Part shown: piece after piece, positions 25,554-34,290 of the stretch
How positions within the stretch are numbered: the stretch's first letter is position 1
Layout: every line of letters starts with the position of its first letter
Notes under the pieces: generated by a model
What the model saw: the letters and a program-made list of their open reading frames with translations, nothing else
Told to the model about the DNA's origin: nothing
Database searches by the model: none
Position numbers and translations under genes: made by a program
Origin: an uncultured Eubacteriales bacterium
GTDB lineage: Bacteria; Bacillota; Clostridia; Oscillospirales; Acutalibacteraceae
Assembly: GCA_934445035.1 (NCBI GenBank)
Contig: CAKSDI010000005.1
Span: 62,001-126,000, forward strand
Length of the DNA: 64,000 bases
Reading direction: 5' to 3'

Positions 25554-28277
25554 TTTATGCTCGAAGCATTTGAGCGATTTTAAGGTAACGGTTTCAGGAA
25601 ATCTTAAAGCGAATATGTGGTCGTTTCTTTCGCAGGTCAAGGTAAATGTTAAAGTTTCGGTTTTATTATCCGTTCCGCTTACCGATCTTACCATAAGGGC
25701 GTTTTTCCCTGCAATCGAAAGAGATACTGTATCCTGAGCGACGGGGGAGGCGGAAGAAGAATACTCTATTTTGAAAATAACGGGGTATTTTCCGCCGAAA
25801 GTGCCGTTTAGTCTTGCGGCATTTTTTATCTCGTTTATTTCAAATACCTCTTTATAATCGCTTTCATTTACCGGCTTTAAGGTATCAGGAATCTTAAAGT
25901 TATTCTTTGCCGCTTTTTCAAATGTTGGGGTATTCATAATAAATTCGAGAATATTTTTAACATTTCTTTGAAGCTCGCCTATAGTGATATATCCCTCTTC
26001 AAGTCCGCTTAAAATATTGCTTTTTTTAAGATCGGAGGAGGGAGCCACCATATAAATATCATTGCCCGCTCTTACCATACTTTTAAGATCGGTAACATTT
26101 TCGTTCTCTTTAGATCCGCAAAGCGCCCACCAATCGGTCATAACCATTCCCTTGAAATTCCATTCTTTTCTCAAAACAGTGGTTAAAATATCATAATTTG
26201 AAGAGCTATGGATACCGTTTACCGGGTTATAAGAAGTCATTATCGAAGTAACTTCGCTTTCTTTTATTGCAATTTCAAAGCCTTTAAGATAGATTTCTCT
26301 TATTGCTCTTTCACTGACTACGGCATTTAAGTGGTGGCGGTTAGTTTCACGGTTATTGCAGAACATATGCTTGATAACAGTGGAAACGCCTGTTTTCCTC
26401 ATACCTCTTGTCATTGCAGCCGCCATTTTCCCCGAAAGATAGGGATCTTCCGAAAAATATTCGAAGTTTCTGCCGTTTAGCGGATCTCTGTGGATATTAA
26501 GTCCGGGACCTAAAAGCCCGTCGATATTATACCTATAAGCCTCTGCGCCTAAGAGAGTGAAGATCTCTTCGGTCAGCTCGTCGTCAAAAGAGGAGGCGAA
26601 AAGAGTTCCGTTAGGAATCAATGTCGCTTTTGAACCGTCTTCTATTCTAAGGCCTGAGGGGCCGTCGGTAACGCAGCAGGCGGGAATTCCGAGGGAAGCA
26701 AGCTCAAAATCAAGTCCGCCGAAAGCGGCGCCGGTGCCGTCGGTCACTTTAGGACTGTTCATTCCCTCTCCTACGATAAATCTTCTCATAGCGTCTTTTG
26801 AGAGTTGGGAAACAAATTCATCGAGCGAGTTTTTATTGGTTTTAACATCTATTAATTTTATTCCCTTATCGCCGGTGATCTCTAAATCTTTCGGTCTGTT
26901 ATCCGAAATGATTTTTAAAGTATCGGTAGTTTTTAAGGGAGCAGGCTTATAGACTTCTTTATAAGAGCCGTCTTTAAATTCTGCGGTGAGCCTGTCAAAA
27001 GGTTTTACAGGTGCGCTGACTTCGCTTAATTTTATTAATTCTTTTAATTCGTCATTTTTAAATTCAAGAATTTTTTCGGCGCTTCTTATATCCGTTCCGC
27101 CGAATATTTCATAAACGCCTGGCAATAAAACATAGCAGGATCTATGGCCTGTAACGCCGCCGTCGTCATAAGAGCAAAGGGAATTTAGATCGATATTTAT
27201 ATTAAGAACTTCGCTTTCACCGGGTGAGAGAAGAGTAGTCTTTTTATAAGCTACGAGCTCTCTTGCAGGGTTTGAAAGCTCCAAACAGGGCTTTTTACAG
27301 TATATCTGAACGACTTCGCGGCCTTTTAATTTTCCTGTATTTTTGACCTCGGCGGTGATATTCGCGGTGTTTCCTACCAATTCACAGCGGAAATTTATAT
27401 CAAAATCGGTATAGCTTAAGCCAAAGCCGAAAGGATATCTTACGGAGTCCTTTTTGAAGGTTTCAAAATATCTATAGCCGACAAAGATATCCTCATAATA
27501 AACGCTTTCATCGGTTTCATCAAAATCGGCGGAAGCGGGATAATCCATAATATCTTTAACTATCGTATCGGGCAGTTTTCCCGAGGGGGATTCTTTTCCC
27601 GTCAAGAGGTCAGCCACCGCCAAAGCGCCCATTTCGCCGCCTTGCCAGACGGTGAGCAAAGAGGTTACATTGCAGTCGTCAAGAAAGCTTAGATCGACGA
27701 TATTTCCGATATTTAAGACCACGATAGTATTTTTAAAAGCAAGCCCTACTTTGCGGATAAGGTCATATTCTTCCTTTGTAAGAAGATAACTGCCTTCCTT
27801 TACGGAATTATCGTGATCTTCGCCGGAGCTTCTGCCGATGAGTATTAAAGCCGCGTCATTATCTTTTGCGGCATTTAAGACGATTTTTTCATCTATAGGC
27901 ATTTCTTTTTGCGACCATGGCTCTTTTGCCCAGGCGGTGGTGGTTTCAAAAGGATTTTTTGAGATCCAATCGGCATAAATATTTTTAAGAGTTTTATCAA
28001 TTATAATATTTTCGCTTTTTTCGAGCGCCTCTATAAGCGAGCAGCTTTTTTCGGTATTTACTCTGCCTCCCGAGCCTGTGCCGCTTTTATAATAGTATTC
28101 CTGAATTCTTCCGAATACTGCGAGTTTAGTTTTATCTTTAAGCGGAAGAAGCCCGTTATCATTCTTTAAAAGAACGCAGCCCTCAGCCGCCATTTTTCGG
28201 CAGAGCGGTTTTAGCTCCTTAACGGGGCCTTTTTCGCCGCTGTTTATAAGATCGGATAATAATTTTTCGGATATCAT
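25551..28277 (-). CDS. GH3 beta-glucosidase with permuted domain order
   Basis: Cytoplasmic (no signal peptide) 908-residue GH3 glycosidase, probably acting on imported beta-glucosides. The domains run in reverse of the usual order. The alpha/beta C-domain comes first (~25-245, with acid/base candidate E153 in GRSSGEDHD), then a fibronectin-like domain (~290-400), then the TIM-barrel (~480-800). The barrel has VTDGPSGLR, GRNFEYFSEDPYL, VIKHMFCNN and nucleophile D715 in KGMVMTDWWA. Such permuted forms are known from Ruminococcus and Butyrivibrio. The divergent AraC regulator probably controls it. Confidence 0.94.
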   Translation of the reverse strand: MISEKLLSDLINSGEKGPVKELKPLCRKMAAEGCVLLKNDNGLLPLKDKTKLAVFGRIQEYYYKSGTGSGGRVNTEKSCSLIEALEKSENIIIDKTLKNIYADWISKNPFETTTAWAKEPWSQKEMPIDEKIVLNAAKDNDAALILIGRSSGEDHDNSVKEGSYLLTKEEYDLIRKVGLAFKNTIVVLNIGNIVDLSFLDDCNVTSLLTVWQGGEMGALAVADLLTGKESPSGKLPDTIVKDIMDYPASADFDETDESVYYEDIFVGYRYFETFKKDSVRYPFGFGLSYTDFDINFRCELVGNTANITAEVKNTGKLKGREVVQIYCKKPCLELSNPARELVAYKKTTLLSPGESEVLNINIDLNSLCSYDDGGVTGHRSCYVLLPGVYEIFGGTDIRSAEKILEFKNDELKELIKLSEVSAPVKPFDRLTAEFKDGSYKEVYKPAPLKTTDTLKIISDNRPKDLEITGDKGIKLIDVKTNKNSLDEFVSQLSKDAMRRFIVGEGMNSPKVTDGTGAAFGGLDFELASLGIPACCVTDGPSGLRIEDGSKATLIPNGTLFASSFDDELTEEIFTLLGAEAYRYNIDGLLGPGLNIHRDPLNGRNFEYFSEDPYLSGKMAAAMTRGMRKTGVSTVIKHMFCNNRETNRHHLNAVVSERAIREIYLKGFEIAIKESEVTSIMTSYNPVNGIHSSSNYDILTTVLRKEWNFKGMVMTDWWALCGSKENENVTDLKSMVRAGNDIYMVAPSSDLKKSNILSGLEEGYITIGELQRNVKNILEFIMNTPTFEKAAKNNFKIPDTLKPVNESDYKEVFEINEIKNAARLNGTFGGKYPVIFKIEYSSSASPVAQDTVSLSIAGKNALMVRSVSGTDNKTETLTFTLTCERNDHIFALRFPETVTLKSLKCFEHK

Positions 28278-28295
28278 AACAAATCCTCCTTTATT

Positions 28296-28332
28296 ACTTG
28301 TATAATAGGATAAAATCTGATATAATACAAGT
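28296..28332. promoter_or_regulatory. Overlapping face-to-face promoters with 8-bp inverted repeat
   Basis: ACTTGTAT (28296-28303) and ATACAAGT (28325-28332) form an inverted repeat. On the plus strand TTGTAT-17-TATAAT (28298-28303, 28321-28326) points to araC. On the minus strand TTGTAT-17-TATTAT (28330-28325, 28307-28302) points to the GH3 gene. Each -35 overlaps the other's -10, so the two promoters compete for one site. Confidence 0.65.
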
Positions 28333-28376
28333 AAAATTATGCTGAAAATAAGACAAAATCGTAGGTTTTAACTATT

Positions 28377-29153
28377 ATGGAAAAGTATTTTTTTGAAAGG
28401 CACAATATTTTAAAGGCGTCGATAGTAAACAGTCTTGATTTTCCTTATCATCTTCATTCCGAGATCGAAATTACAGGGGTGATAAAGGGAGGAGGAAAGG
28501 CATATTTAAACGGGGAAGAATATAATCTCTCGCCCGGCGATTTTTTTATCGCTCTTCCAAATCAGCTCCACAAATACTCACAGTTCGGCGAGGGGGAGTA
28601 TTATCTCGTTATAGTTCCGCAAATTCTTGTTAAAGGTATTGGCTGGAGGCTTAAAAATATCAGCCTTGAAAGCCCCGTAATAAAAGACAGCAAAAATGAG
28701 ATATCCTCTATTCTTAACCTGCTTATAGAAAACAGGCGCGACTGCAAGGAAATAAGTATAGAAAGCTATATAACTCTTGCGGTATCGCGGATGATCGATA
28801 AGTGCAAAGAAAAGCTCATTAAAGAAAAAGACTCTAATTTAATAAAGATAATAAATTACTGTCAGGAAAATTTTGAAAGCGATATATCTATTGACAAGAT
28901 AGCCGAAGAGTTTGATTTAAGCCCCGGATATATTTCTCATATATTTTCTATCAGGCTTAAAATCAATTTCAGGCTGTTTATAAACAGCTTAAGGATAGAA
29001 AAGGCAAAAGAGCTTATTAATGAGGGGAATATGAATATCACGGAAATAGGCTTTGCGGTGGGATTTTCGAGCCTGCGAACATTTAACAGGGCTTTTTATC
29101 AGCTGACTAAAAAGACGCCGAGAGAATATAAAAAAATAAGTGCTGCGAAATAA
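28377..29153 (+). CDS. AraC family transcriptional regulator
   Basis: A 258-residue regulator: N-terminal cupin-type sensor (~15-110, FPYHLHSEIEITGVIKGGGK and LSPGDFFIALPNQLHKY) and C-terminal double HTH (~155-255, IDKIAEEFDLSPGYISHIF; FSSLRTFNRAFYQLTKKTPR). It is divergent from the GH3 beta-glucosidase and shares its promoter region, so glucoside-responsive control is likely but inferred. The stop codon lies in the loop of the terminator hairpin. Confidence 0.93.
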   Translation: MEKYFFERHNILKASIVNSLDFPYHLHSEIEITGVIKGGGKAYLNGEEYNLSPGDFFIALPNQLHKYSQFGEGEYYLVIVPQILVKGIGWRLKNISLESPVIKDSKNEISSILNLLIENRRDCKEISIESYITLAVSRMIDKCKEKLIKEKDSNLIKIINYCQENFESDISIDKIAEEFDLSPGYISHIFSIRLKINFRLFINSLRIEKAKELINEGNMNITEIGFAVGFSSLRTFNRAFYQLTKKTPREYKKISAAK

Positions 29154-29174
29154 TTTCGCAGCACTTATTTTTTA
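29134..29174. terminator. Terminator overlapping the araC stop, shared with metQ
   Basis: A 17-bp stem AAATAAGTGCTGCGAAA/TTTCGCAGCACTTATTT (29134-29150/29154-29170). The 3-nt loop is the TAA stop of araC. A- and T-runs flank both sides. Confidence 0.9.
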
Positions 29175-29185
29175 AAATTATTAGA

Positions 29186-30004
29186 TCAGTCTACTACTAC
29201 AACTGAGCCCTGATATTTTTCTTCAACGAATTTCTTAACCTTATCGGATTTAAGAGCTTCTGAAAGAGCCTTAACTATCGGAGCATTTTCATTGCCTTTT
29301 TTAACAACGAGAACATTTGCGTAGGTCTGAGCGGCTGTTGAATCAGCGCTTTCAATAGCGAGAGCCTCTGTTGCTTTAAGACCTGCGTTCATAGCATAGT
29401 TACCGTTGATAACAGCTATGGCGTAATCGCTCATATATTTTGTGATAGTATCAGCGGCAAGCTCTACTATTTCAAAGTTATGAGGATTCTCGGTTATATC
29501 GTTTTTGGTTGCGGTAATTGAAGTGTTATCTTTAAGTTTGATAAGACCGTTAGCGTCGAGAAGTAAAAGTGCGCGCGCTTCATTGGTCGTATCGTTCGGA
29601 ACTGCTATTTTAGCACCGTCGGGGATATCCGCAAGAGTTTTGCTTGTTCCTGCATAAATTCCTAAAGGCTCATAGTGAATTTTTGCAACAGATACAAGGT
29701 GAGTATTATTGCTCTTATTGAACTCATCGAGATAAGGAGTGTGCTGGAAGAAGTTAGCGTCAACATCGCCGCTTTCGGTAGCGGTGTTCGGGATAACATA
29801 ATCGGACATTGTTTTAATATTAAGGGTATAACCTTTATCTTTCATATAGTCCTTGCACTCTTCAAGCATTTCGGCGTGGGGAGTGGCAGTAGCGGCAACC
29901 GTAATGGTTTTGGCACTGCTGAGGTCAGTGTCCTTTTTGCCGCAGCCTGCGAAAGCAAATGCCGAGAGGCAAACGGCGAGAGATAAAGCGATTAATTTTT
30001 TCAT
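29186..30004 (-). CDS. metQ: Methionine ABC transporter substrate-binding lipoprotein
   Basis: NlpA/MetQ family lipoprotein, 272 residues. The signal sequence ends at AFAGC with lipidated Cys21. The body shows TITVAATATPHAEMLEECKD, ANFFQHTPYLDEFNK and VPNDTTNEARALLLL, characteristic of this family. It is the third gene of metN-metI-metQ on the minus strand. The importer probably takes up L- or D-methionine; other amino acids cannot be excluded. Terminated by the hairpin shared with araC. Confidence 0.95.
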   Translation of the reverse strand: MKKLIALSLAVCLSAFAFAGCGKKDTDLSSAKTITVAATATPHAEMLEECKDYMKDKGYTLNIKTMSDYVIPNTATESGDVDANFFQHTPYLDEFNKSNNTHLVSVAKIHYEPLGIYAGTSKTLADIPDGAKIAVPNDTTNEARALLLLDANGLIKLKDNTSITATKNDITENPHNFEIVELAADTITKYMSDYAIAVINGNYAMNAGLKATEALAIESADSTAAQTYANVLVVKKGNENAPIVKALSEALKSDKVKKFVEEKYQGSVVVVD

Positions 30005-30020
30005 GATTTTTTTCTCCTTT

Positions 30021-30731
30021 TTATTTTTTTCTTATTCTTTTATCACAGCGTTTTGCAACTGTGCTTAAGACTACCTGCATTATCTGCACAAGAATTATGA
30101 GCAGAATTGATGAAAAATACATTATATTACTGTTGAACCTATGAAGCCCGAACTCAACTGCTACCTGACCGAGGCCGCCGCCGCCGATAAGATATGTCAT
30201 CGGAGTGTAGCCTAAAATGGTGGTAAAAGCGATTGCCGAGCCTATGATCAGCGAGGGCATAGCCTCCGGGATAAGGACCTTTCTTATTATCTGAAGATTG
30301 GTCGATCCCATAGACTGCGCGGCTTCAATAACTCCCATATCGACTTCTTTAAAAGAGGACTCTATCATTCTTGCTACGAACGGAGCGGCGGCGATTATAA
30401 GATAGATTATAAAAGCGTCGTCACCGATAGCGGTGCCGATAAAGAATTTTGAGATCGGCTGTGACATAACAAGAAGAATTATAAAGGGAACTGATCTTAA
30501 AATATTTACTATAAATCCTACGACGGCGTTTACAGGTTTATTTGGAAAAAGGCTGTCGGAAGAAGTACAGTAAAGAATTACGCCTAAGGGAATTCCTATG
30601 AGATAGGAAACGAAAGTGCTGATAAATGTTATTTTAATTGTAAGGAGGATAGCTTCGCCGTAGGTAGAAAGCATACCGTTTGCAAAAACGGACTCGAAAA
30701 ACGACGAGATACTAAGGCTTAAATTTCCCAT
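30021..30731 (-). CDS. metI: Methionine ABC transporter permease
   Basis: 236-residue permease with about five transmembrane helices. The conserved cytoplasmic loop that meets the ATPase is EAAQSMGSTNLQIIRKVLIP. The C-terminal part GYTPMTYLIGGGGLGQVAVEF is typical of MetI. The start codon is directly adjacent to the metN stop, and metQ follows after 16 nt. Confidence 0.95.
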   Translation of the reverse strand: MGNLSLSISSFFESVFANGMLSTYGEAILLTIKITFISTFVSYLIGIPLGVILYCTSSDSLFPNKPVNAVVGFIVNILRSVPFIILLVMSQPISKFFIGTAIGDDAFIIYLIIAAAPFVARMIESSFKEVDMGVIEAAQSMGSTNLQIIRKVLIPEAMPSLIIGSAIAFTTILGYTPMTYLIGGGGLGQVAVEFGLHRFNSNIMYFSSILLIILVQIMQVVLSTVAKRCDKRIRKK

Positions 30732-31721
30732 TTACTTTTCCTCCTCAAAATTTATTTTATGCTCGGTAAGATACTCGATAACTCTTGAAGCCTGAGTTTC
30801 ATCGGCAGGGAGGCCGATAAGCATTTGACCGAAAGCGGTACCGTCGATATCCTTAGTATCGGCGCCTAAAATATTTACGGCTGTTCTGCATTCAAGCGTG
30901 AGATTCGAAATTATCGGCTCGAATGTGGATCTTCCGTCAAACACGATTCGGATCTTTTTACCGCCCGAAACCTCTTTTACTGCCTTTGACTGCGGTAAAA
31001 TAAGTTCTTTTGCGGTATCGGATTTAGGCTTTAAGAAAACATCTTTTACAAGGCCGCTTTCCTGCATTTCGCCGTGATTGAGCACGGCTACCTTATTGCA
31101 TATTCTCTCTACGACTTTCATTTCGTGAGTGATAACGACTATTGTAACGCCGAGCTCTTTATTTATCTTTTTAAGAAGAGAGAGGATAGATTCTGTCGTA
31201 TTAGGATCGAGAGCGCTGGTCGCCTCGTCGCAAAGCAAAATTTTAGGATTGGTTGCGAGCGCTCTTGCTATTGCTACTCTTTGCTTCTGACCTCCCGAAA
31301 GCTGAGAGGGATAAGCTTTTTCCTTATCTGCAAGATCGACGATCTTTAAAAGCTCTCTTGCTTTTTTGAGGGCATCTGCTTTTTTAACTCCGGTGATCTC
31401 AAGAGGATAGCAGATATTTTTGATCACGCTTCTCTGAGCGAGAAGATTAAAGCCCTGAAAAATCATTGAAATGCTGTGGCGGATATTTAAAAGCTCTTTT
31501 TTCGAAAGAGCGGTGATATCCACGCCGTCGATAAGCACGCTGCCGGAGGTGGGTTTTTCGAGGAGGTTGATACATCGCACAAGCGTGGATTTTCCTGCTC
31601 CCGAAAGACCGATTATTCCGAATATATCCCCGTCTTCAATCGTAAGCGAAACATTTTTTACGGCTTCCACGGAGGAATTCTGCGATTCAAAGGTCTTACT
31701 AACATTTTTTAATTCAATCAA
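30732..31721 (-). CDS. metN: Methionine ABC transporter ATP-binding protein
   Basis: 329-residue ATPase of the importer. Walker A GLSGAGKSTLVRC, signature LSGGQKQRVAIARAL, Walker B KILLCDEATSALD. The C-terminal ~80 residues form the NIL domain, which in MetN senses methionine and causes trans-inhibition. It begins at TTG 31721 or close by (GGGGAAAATGAATTG), so an ATG at 31726 in another frame should not be used. It follows the leader peptide and attenuator terminator. Confidence 0.96.
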   Translation of the reverse strand: MIELKNVSKTFESQNSSVEAVKNVSLTIEDGDIFGIIGLSGAGKSTLVRCINLLEKPTSGSVLIDGVDITALSKKELLNIRHSISMIFQGFNLLAQRSVIKNICYPLEITGVKKADALKKARELLKIVDLADKEKAYPSQLSGGQKQRVAIARALATNPKILLCDEATSALDPNTTESILSLLKKINKELGVTIVVITHEMKVVERICNKVAVLNHGEMQESGLVKDVFLKPKSDTAKELILPQSKAVKEVSGGKKIRIVFDGRSTFEPIISNLTLECRTAVNILGADTKDIDGTAFGQMLIGLPADETQASRVIEYLTEHKINFEEEK

Positions 31722-31740
31722 TTCATTTTCCCCTTTGCAT

Positions 31741-31776
31741 AAAAAAACCGGGAGAATATCACAGATAAACTCCCGG
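31741..31776 (-). terminator. Attenuator terminator upstream of metN
   Basis: On the minus strand a CCGGGAG/CTCCCGG stem (31776-31770/31754-31748) with a ~15-nt loop is followed directly by seven T. It lies between the leader promoter and metN, so metNIQ expression requires read-through. Confidence 0.8.
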
Positions 31777-31822
31777 ACACATTAAACATACGGATAAACG
31801 GTGCATAAAAAGCCAAATAACT

Positions 31823-31927
31823 TTAAACAAGGCACGGCGAATTTACCCGCACGCATACTGCGCCGGAACAAAACATTCGACCGCAACGGAAATTAGATCT
31901 TACAAGCTGCTCGAAATAGTTTTTCAT
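31823..31927 (-). CDS. Putative 34-residue leader peptide of metNIQ
   Basis: A short frame with a strong AAGGAGGT site (31944-31937) and ATG at 31927, ending TAA at 31823. It begins MKNYFEQLVRSNFRCGRMFC and has four Cys (15, 20, 25, 32), five Arg and two Met. A consensus promoter lies ~35 nt upstream and an intrinsic terminator ~50 nt downstream, before metN. The layout is that of a transcription attenuator controlled by translation of the peptide. Sensing of Cys- or Met-tRNA is inferred. I see no SAM riboswitch or T-box motif in this leader. Confidence 0.65.
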   Translation of the reverse strand: MKNYFEQLVRSNFRCGRMFCSGAVCVRVNSPCLV

Positions 31928-31962
31928 CCTAACCGTACCTCCTTGATTTTTAATATGGTGAT

Positions 31963-31991
31963 ATTATAGCACCCTTAAACCTACTTGTCAA
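31963..31991 (-). promoter_or_regulatory. Consensus extended -10 promoter of the met leader
   Basis: Minus strand: TTGACA (31991-31986), 17-bp spacer, TGC-TATAAT (-10 at 31968-31963). It begins only 9 nt after the stop of the upstream UPF0210 gene. Confidence 0.9.
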
Positions 31992-31999
31992 GTATTTTT

Positions 32000-33358
32000 T
32001 TAATTTTTTAAAGATTGCAGCGGAGCAGGTATTTTTCCGGCTCTGTCAATGAACTTTTTAGGGCTGCTTTTAAGGTTTAAGTCCATTATCGGAGCAGAGC
32101 CGAGCAAGCCGCCGAAATTAAGCTCTTCGCCCGATTTTTTACCGACTGCGGGAATAAGTCTTACCGCGGTCGTTTTTGTATTGACCATACCTATAGCCGC
32201 CTCGTCTGCAATAATTGCCGAGATGGTTTCTGCGGAGGTTTCTCCGGGCACCGCAATCATATCAAGACCTACGGAGCAGACAGCCGTCATAGCTTCAAGC
32301 TTTTCTATCTTTAGATTTCCCGACCTTGCGGAGGCTATCATTCCCGCGTCTTCCGAAACGGGGATAAACGCGCCTGAAAGACCGCCTACCGATGAAGAGG
32401 CCATTACGCCGCCTTTTTTAACCGCGTCATTTAAAAGGGCAAGAGCGGCGGTCGTGCCGTGAGTGCCGCAGTTTTCAAGTCCCATTTCTTCAAGGATATG
32501 GGCAACCGAGTCTCCTACGGCAGGTGTGGGAGCGAGAGAAAGATCGACTATTCCGAAAGGAACTCCGAGCCTTTTCGAAGCTTCCGTTCCGACAAGCTGA
32601 CCCATACGGGTGATTTTAAATGCGGTTTTCTTAATTGTTTCGGCGACTTCTCCGAGATCGCCGTCAGGGCATTTCTTAAGTGCGGATTGAACGACGCCCG
32701 GTCCCGAAACGCCGACATTTATAACACAGTCCGGCTCGCCTACGCCGTGGAAAGCGCCTGCCATAAAAGGATTATCTTCGGGTGCATTGCAGAACACAAC
32801 GAGCTTTGCGCAGCCTATGCAGTCCCTATCCGCCGTTAGCTCGGCGGATCTTTTTATTATTTTACCCATAAGCTTTACCGCGTCCATATTAATTCCGGCT
32901 TTAGTAGAGCCGACATTGACGGAGGCGCAGATATTGTTTGTAACGCTGAGCGCTTCGGGGATAGAGTTTATAAGCTCGAGATCGCCTGCGGAAAATCCTT
33001 TCTGCACGAGAGCCGAATATCCGCCGATGAAGTTTACGCCCGTAGCGTCTGCCGCTTTTTGCAGAGTTTTAGCAAAAAGCACGGGGTCCGATTTTGAAGC
33101 AGCTGCTATCATAGCGATAGGCGTTACGCTGATTCTTTTATTAATAATAGGAATTCCGAGTTCTCTTTCTATATCGCAGCCGCACTTAACAAGATTGCCC
33201 GCTTTTTTAGTAATCTTTTCATATATTTTATCGCAGGCAGCTTTCGCGTCGGAATCGATACAGTCAAGAAGAGATATTCCCATAGTAACGGTTCTGATAT
33301 CAAGATTATCGTGGTCGATCATATTAACCGTTTCTAAAATATCGTTAAGATTTATCAT
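32000..33358 (-). CDS. UPF0210 / PFL family protein
   Basis: 452-residue conserved protein of the UPF0210 (DUF711-related, 'PFL') family. Representative stretches are LDIRTVTMGISLLDCI, GVNFIGGYSALVQKGF and NVGVSGPGVVQSALKKC. The family has a pyruvate-formate-lyase-like fold, but its function is not established. It is almost always next to a small ACT-domain protein, as here (25 nt upstream), suggesting a two-component enzyme/sensor unit. Confidence 0.93.
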   Translation of the reverse strand: MINLNDILETVNMIDHDNLDIRTVTMGISLLDCIDSDAKAACDKIYEKITKKAGNLVKCGCDIERELGIPIINKRISVTPIAMIAAASKSDPVLFAKTLQKAADATGVNFIGGYSALVQKGFSAGDLELINSIPEALSVTNNICASVNVGSTKAGINMDAVKLMGKIIKRSAELTADRDCIGCAKLVVFCNAPEDNPFMAGAFHGVGEPDCVINVGVSGPGVVQSALKKCPDGDLGEVAETIKKTAFKITRMGQLVGTEASKRLGVPFGIVDLSLAPTPAVGDSVAHILEEMGLENCGTHGTTAALALLNDAVKKGGVMASSSVGGLSGAFIPVSEDAGMIASARSGNLKIEKLEAMTAVCSVGLDMIAVPGETSAETISAIIADEAAIGMVNTKTTAVRLIPAVGKKSGEELNFGGLLGSAPIMDLNLKSSPKKFIDRAGKIPAPLQSLKN

Positions 33359-33382
33359 AGTTTTAAAAATGTTTCCTCCGGA

Positions 33383-33655
33383 TCAAATTCTGTGCATAGA
33401 TTTAAAGATATCCTCGTGCATAACATGTATTTTAAGTCCCAAATCGCTGCCTAAGCTTTTGAGTTTTTCGCTGAAATCGGAAAAAGAGCAGTTTAATTTA
33501 TCAATATCGGTAAGCATTACCATTGCAAACATATCCTGCAAAACCGACTGTGAAATATCAACGATATTCACGCTGCACTCTGCGCAAACTGCGCTTACTT
33601 TTGAGATAATACCGACATTATCGGTACCGACTACTGTTATAACCGTTTTTTTCAT
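33383..33655 (-). CDS. ACT domain protein, UPF0237 family
   Basis: A 90-residue single ACT domain (MKKTVITVVGTDNVGIISKV, VNIVDISQSVLQDMFAMVML). Family members bind small ligands, often amino acids, and lie next to UPF0210 genes. Its ATG overlaps the stop of the upstream membrane protein gene (ATGA), so the three genes are translationally linked. Confidence 0.93.
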   Translation of the reverse strand: MKKTVITVVGTDNVGIISKVSAVCAECSVNIVDISQSVLQDMFAMVMLTDIDKLNCSFSDFSEKLKSLGSDLGLKIHVMHEDIFKSMHRI

Positions 33656-34110
33656 TTATCTTCCTCGCTTTTGGTTATTTTGTCGGGACAGCCCGACTGG
33701 ATTATATTTTTCATTATATGCAGTGTGAGCGAGCAGATCGCCGTGGCGGCGGAGGCTACCCAGAAAGGCATATAAAAATATCCTGATACAAGCAAGATCG
33801 CCGTAATTATTATCATACAAAGCGAAATTGTGTAGAGATTTGAAACATTTGTGAATGTGAAAACTTCGTCATTCAAAAAGTTCTTAAGAAGATTTCTGAA
33901 TTTAAAAAGAATAAGAAAAGCTATCGGAACGCAGGGATAAAAAGTGAGCATTATCACAGCCGAAAGGCTTGGAAGATACTCGGGCCTATTCCTTATTTCA
34001 ACATACCAAATAATTATAAAAGGCACAGTAAATACAAGAATTGCAAGACTTACCATAAGAACATAAGTAAGAATAAGCGAAACTTTAACTGATTTTTTAT
34101 GATTTAGCAT
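33652..34110 (-). CDS. DUF2975-like four-helix membrane protein
   Basis: A 152-residue integral membrane protein from ATG 34110, which has an AGGAGG site nine bases upstream. A GTG at 34155 in frame would lie at the transcription start and is rejected. About four hydrophobic helices are seen, and the segment LLKNFLNDEVFTFTNVSNLYTIS is spaced like DUF2975 proteins. Those genes are often followed by small HTH regulators, which is not the case here. Function unknown. Confidence 0.65.
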   Translation of the reverse strand: MLNHKKSVKVSLILTYVLMVSLAILVFTVPFIIIWYVEIRNRPEYLPSLSAVIMLTFYPCVPIAFLILFKFRNLLKNFLNDEVFTFTNVSNLYTISLCMIIITAILLVSGYFYMPFWVASAATAICSLTLHIMKNIIQSGCPDKITKSEEDK

Positions 34111-34158
34111 AACATACCGCCTCCTGAATTTAACAGACAAAGCAATTTTATCCACTAA

Positions 34159-34187
34159 ATTATACTACAATTTCAAAGAACATTCAA
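34159..34187 (-). promoter_or_regulatory. Promoter of the DUF2975-ACT-UPF0210 operon
   Basis: Minus strand: TTGAAT (34187-34182), 17-bp spacer, TATAAT (34164-34159). Confidence 0.75.
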
Positions 34188-34290
34188 GACAAAAAATGAT
34201 GTCGGTGAATGTCGCAAATTTTTAGTGTATATTGTTAATCGGCGGCGGGGGAAAGACCGCAGCCGAGAAAAATGAAGGGAGGTCGCAAAA

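Noticed and set aside
31722..31999. SAM-I riboswitch or T-box upstream of metN
   Set aside because: Neither the conserved SAM-I core nor the T-box AGGGTGGNACCGCG motif is present; a leader peptide and terminator explain the space better.
32049..33728. Long plus-strand open frames antisense to UPF0210 and the ACT gene
   Set aside because: They reflect codon bias of the minus-strand genes; one crosses several gene boundaries without its own signals.
34156..34290. Phage attachment site left of the structural cassette
   Set aside because: I found no direct repeat shared with the right end near 43180-43230 and no tRNA or integrase at either side.
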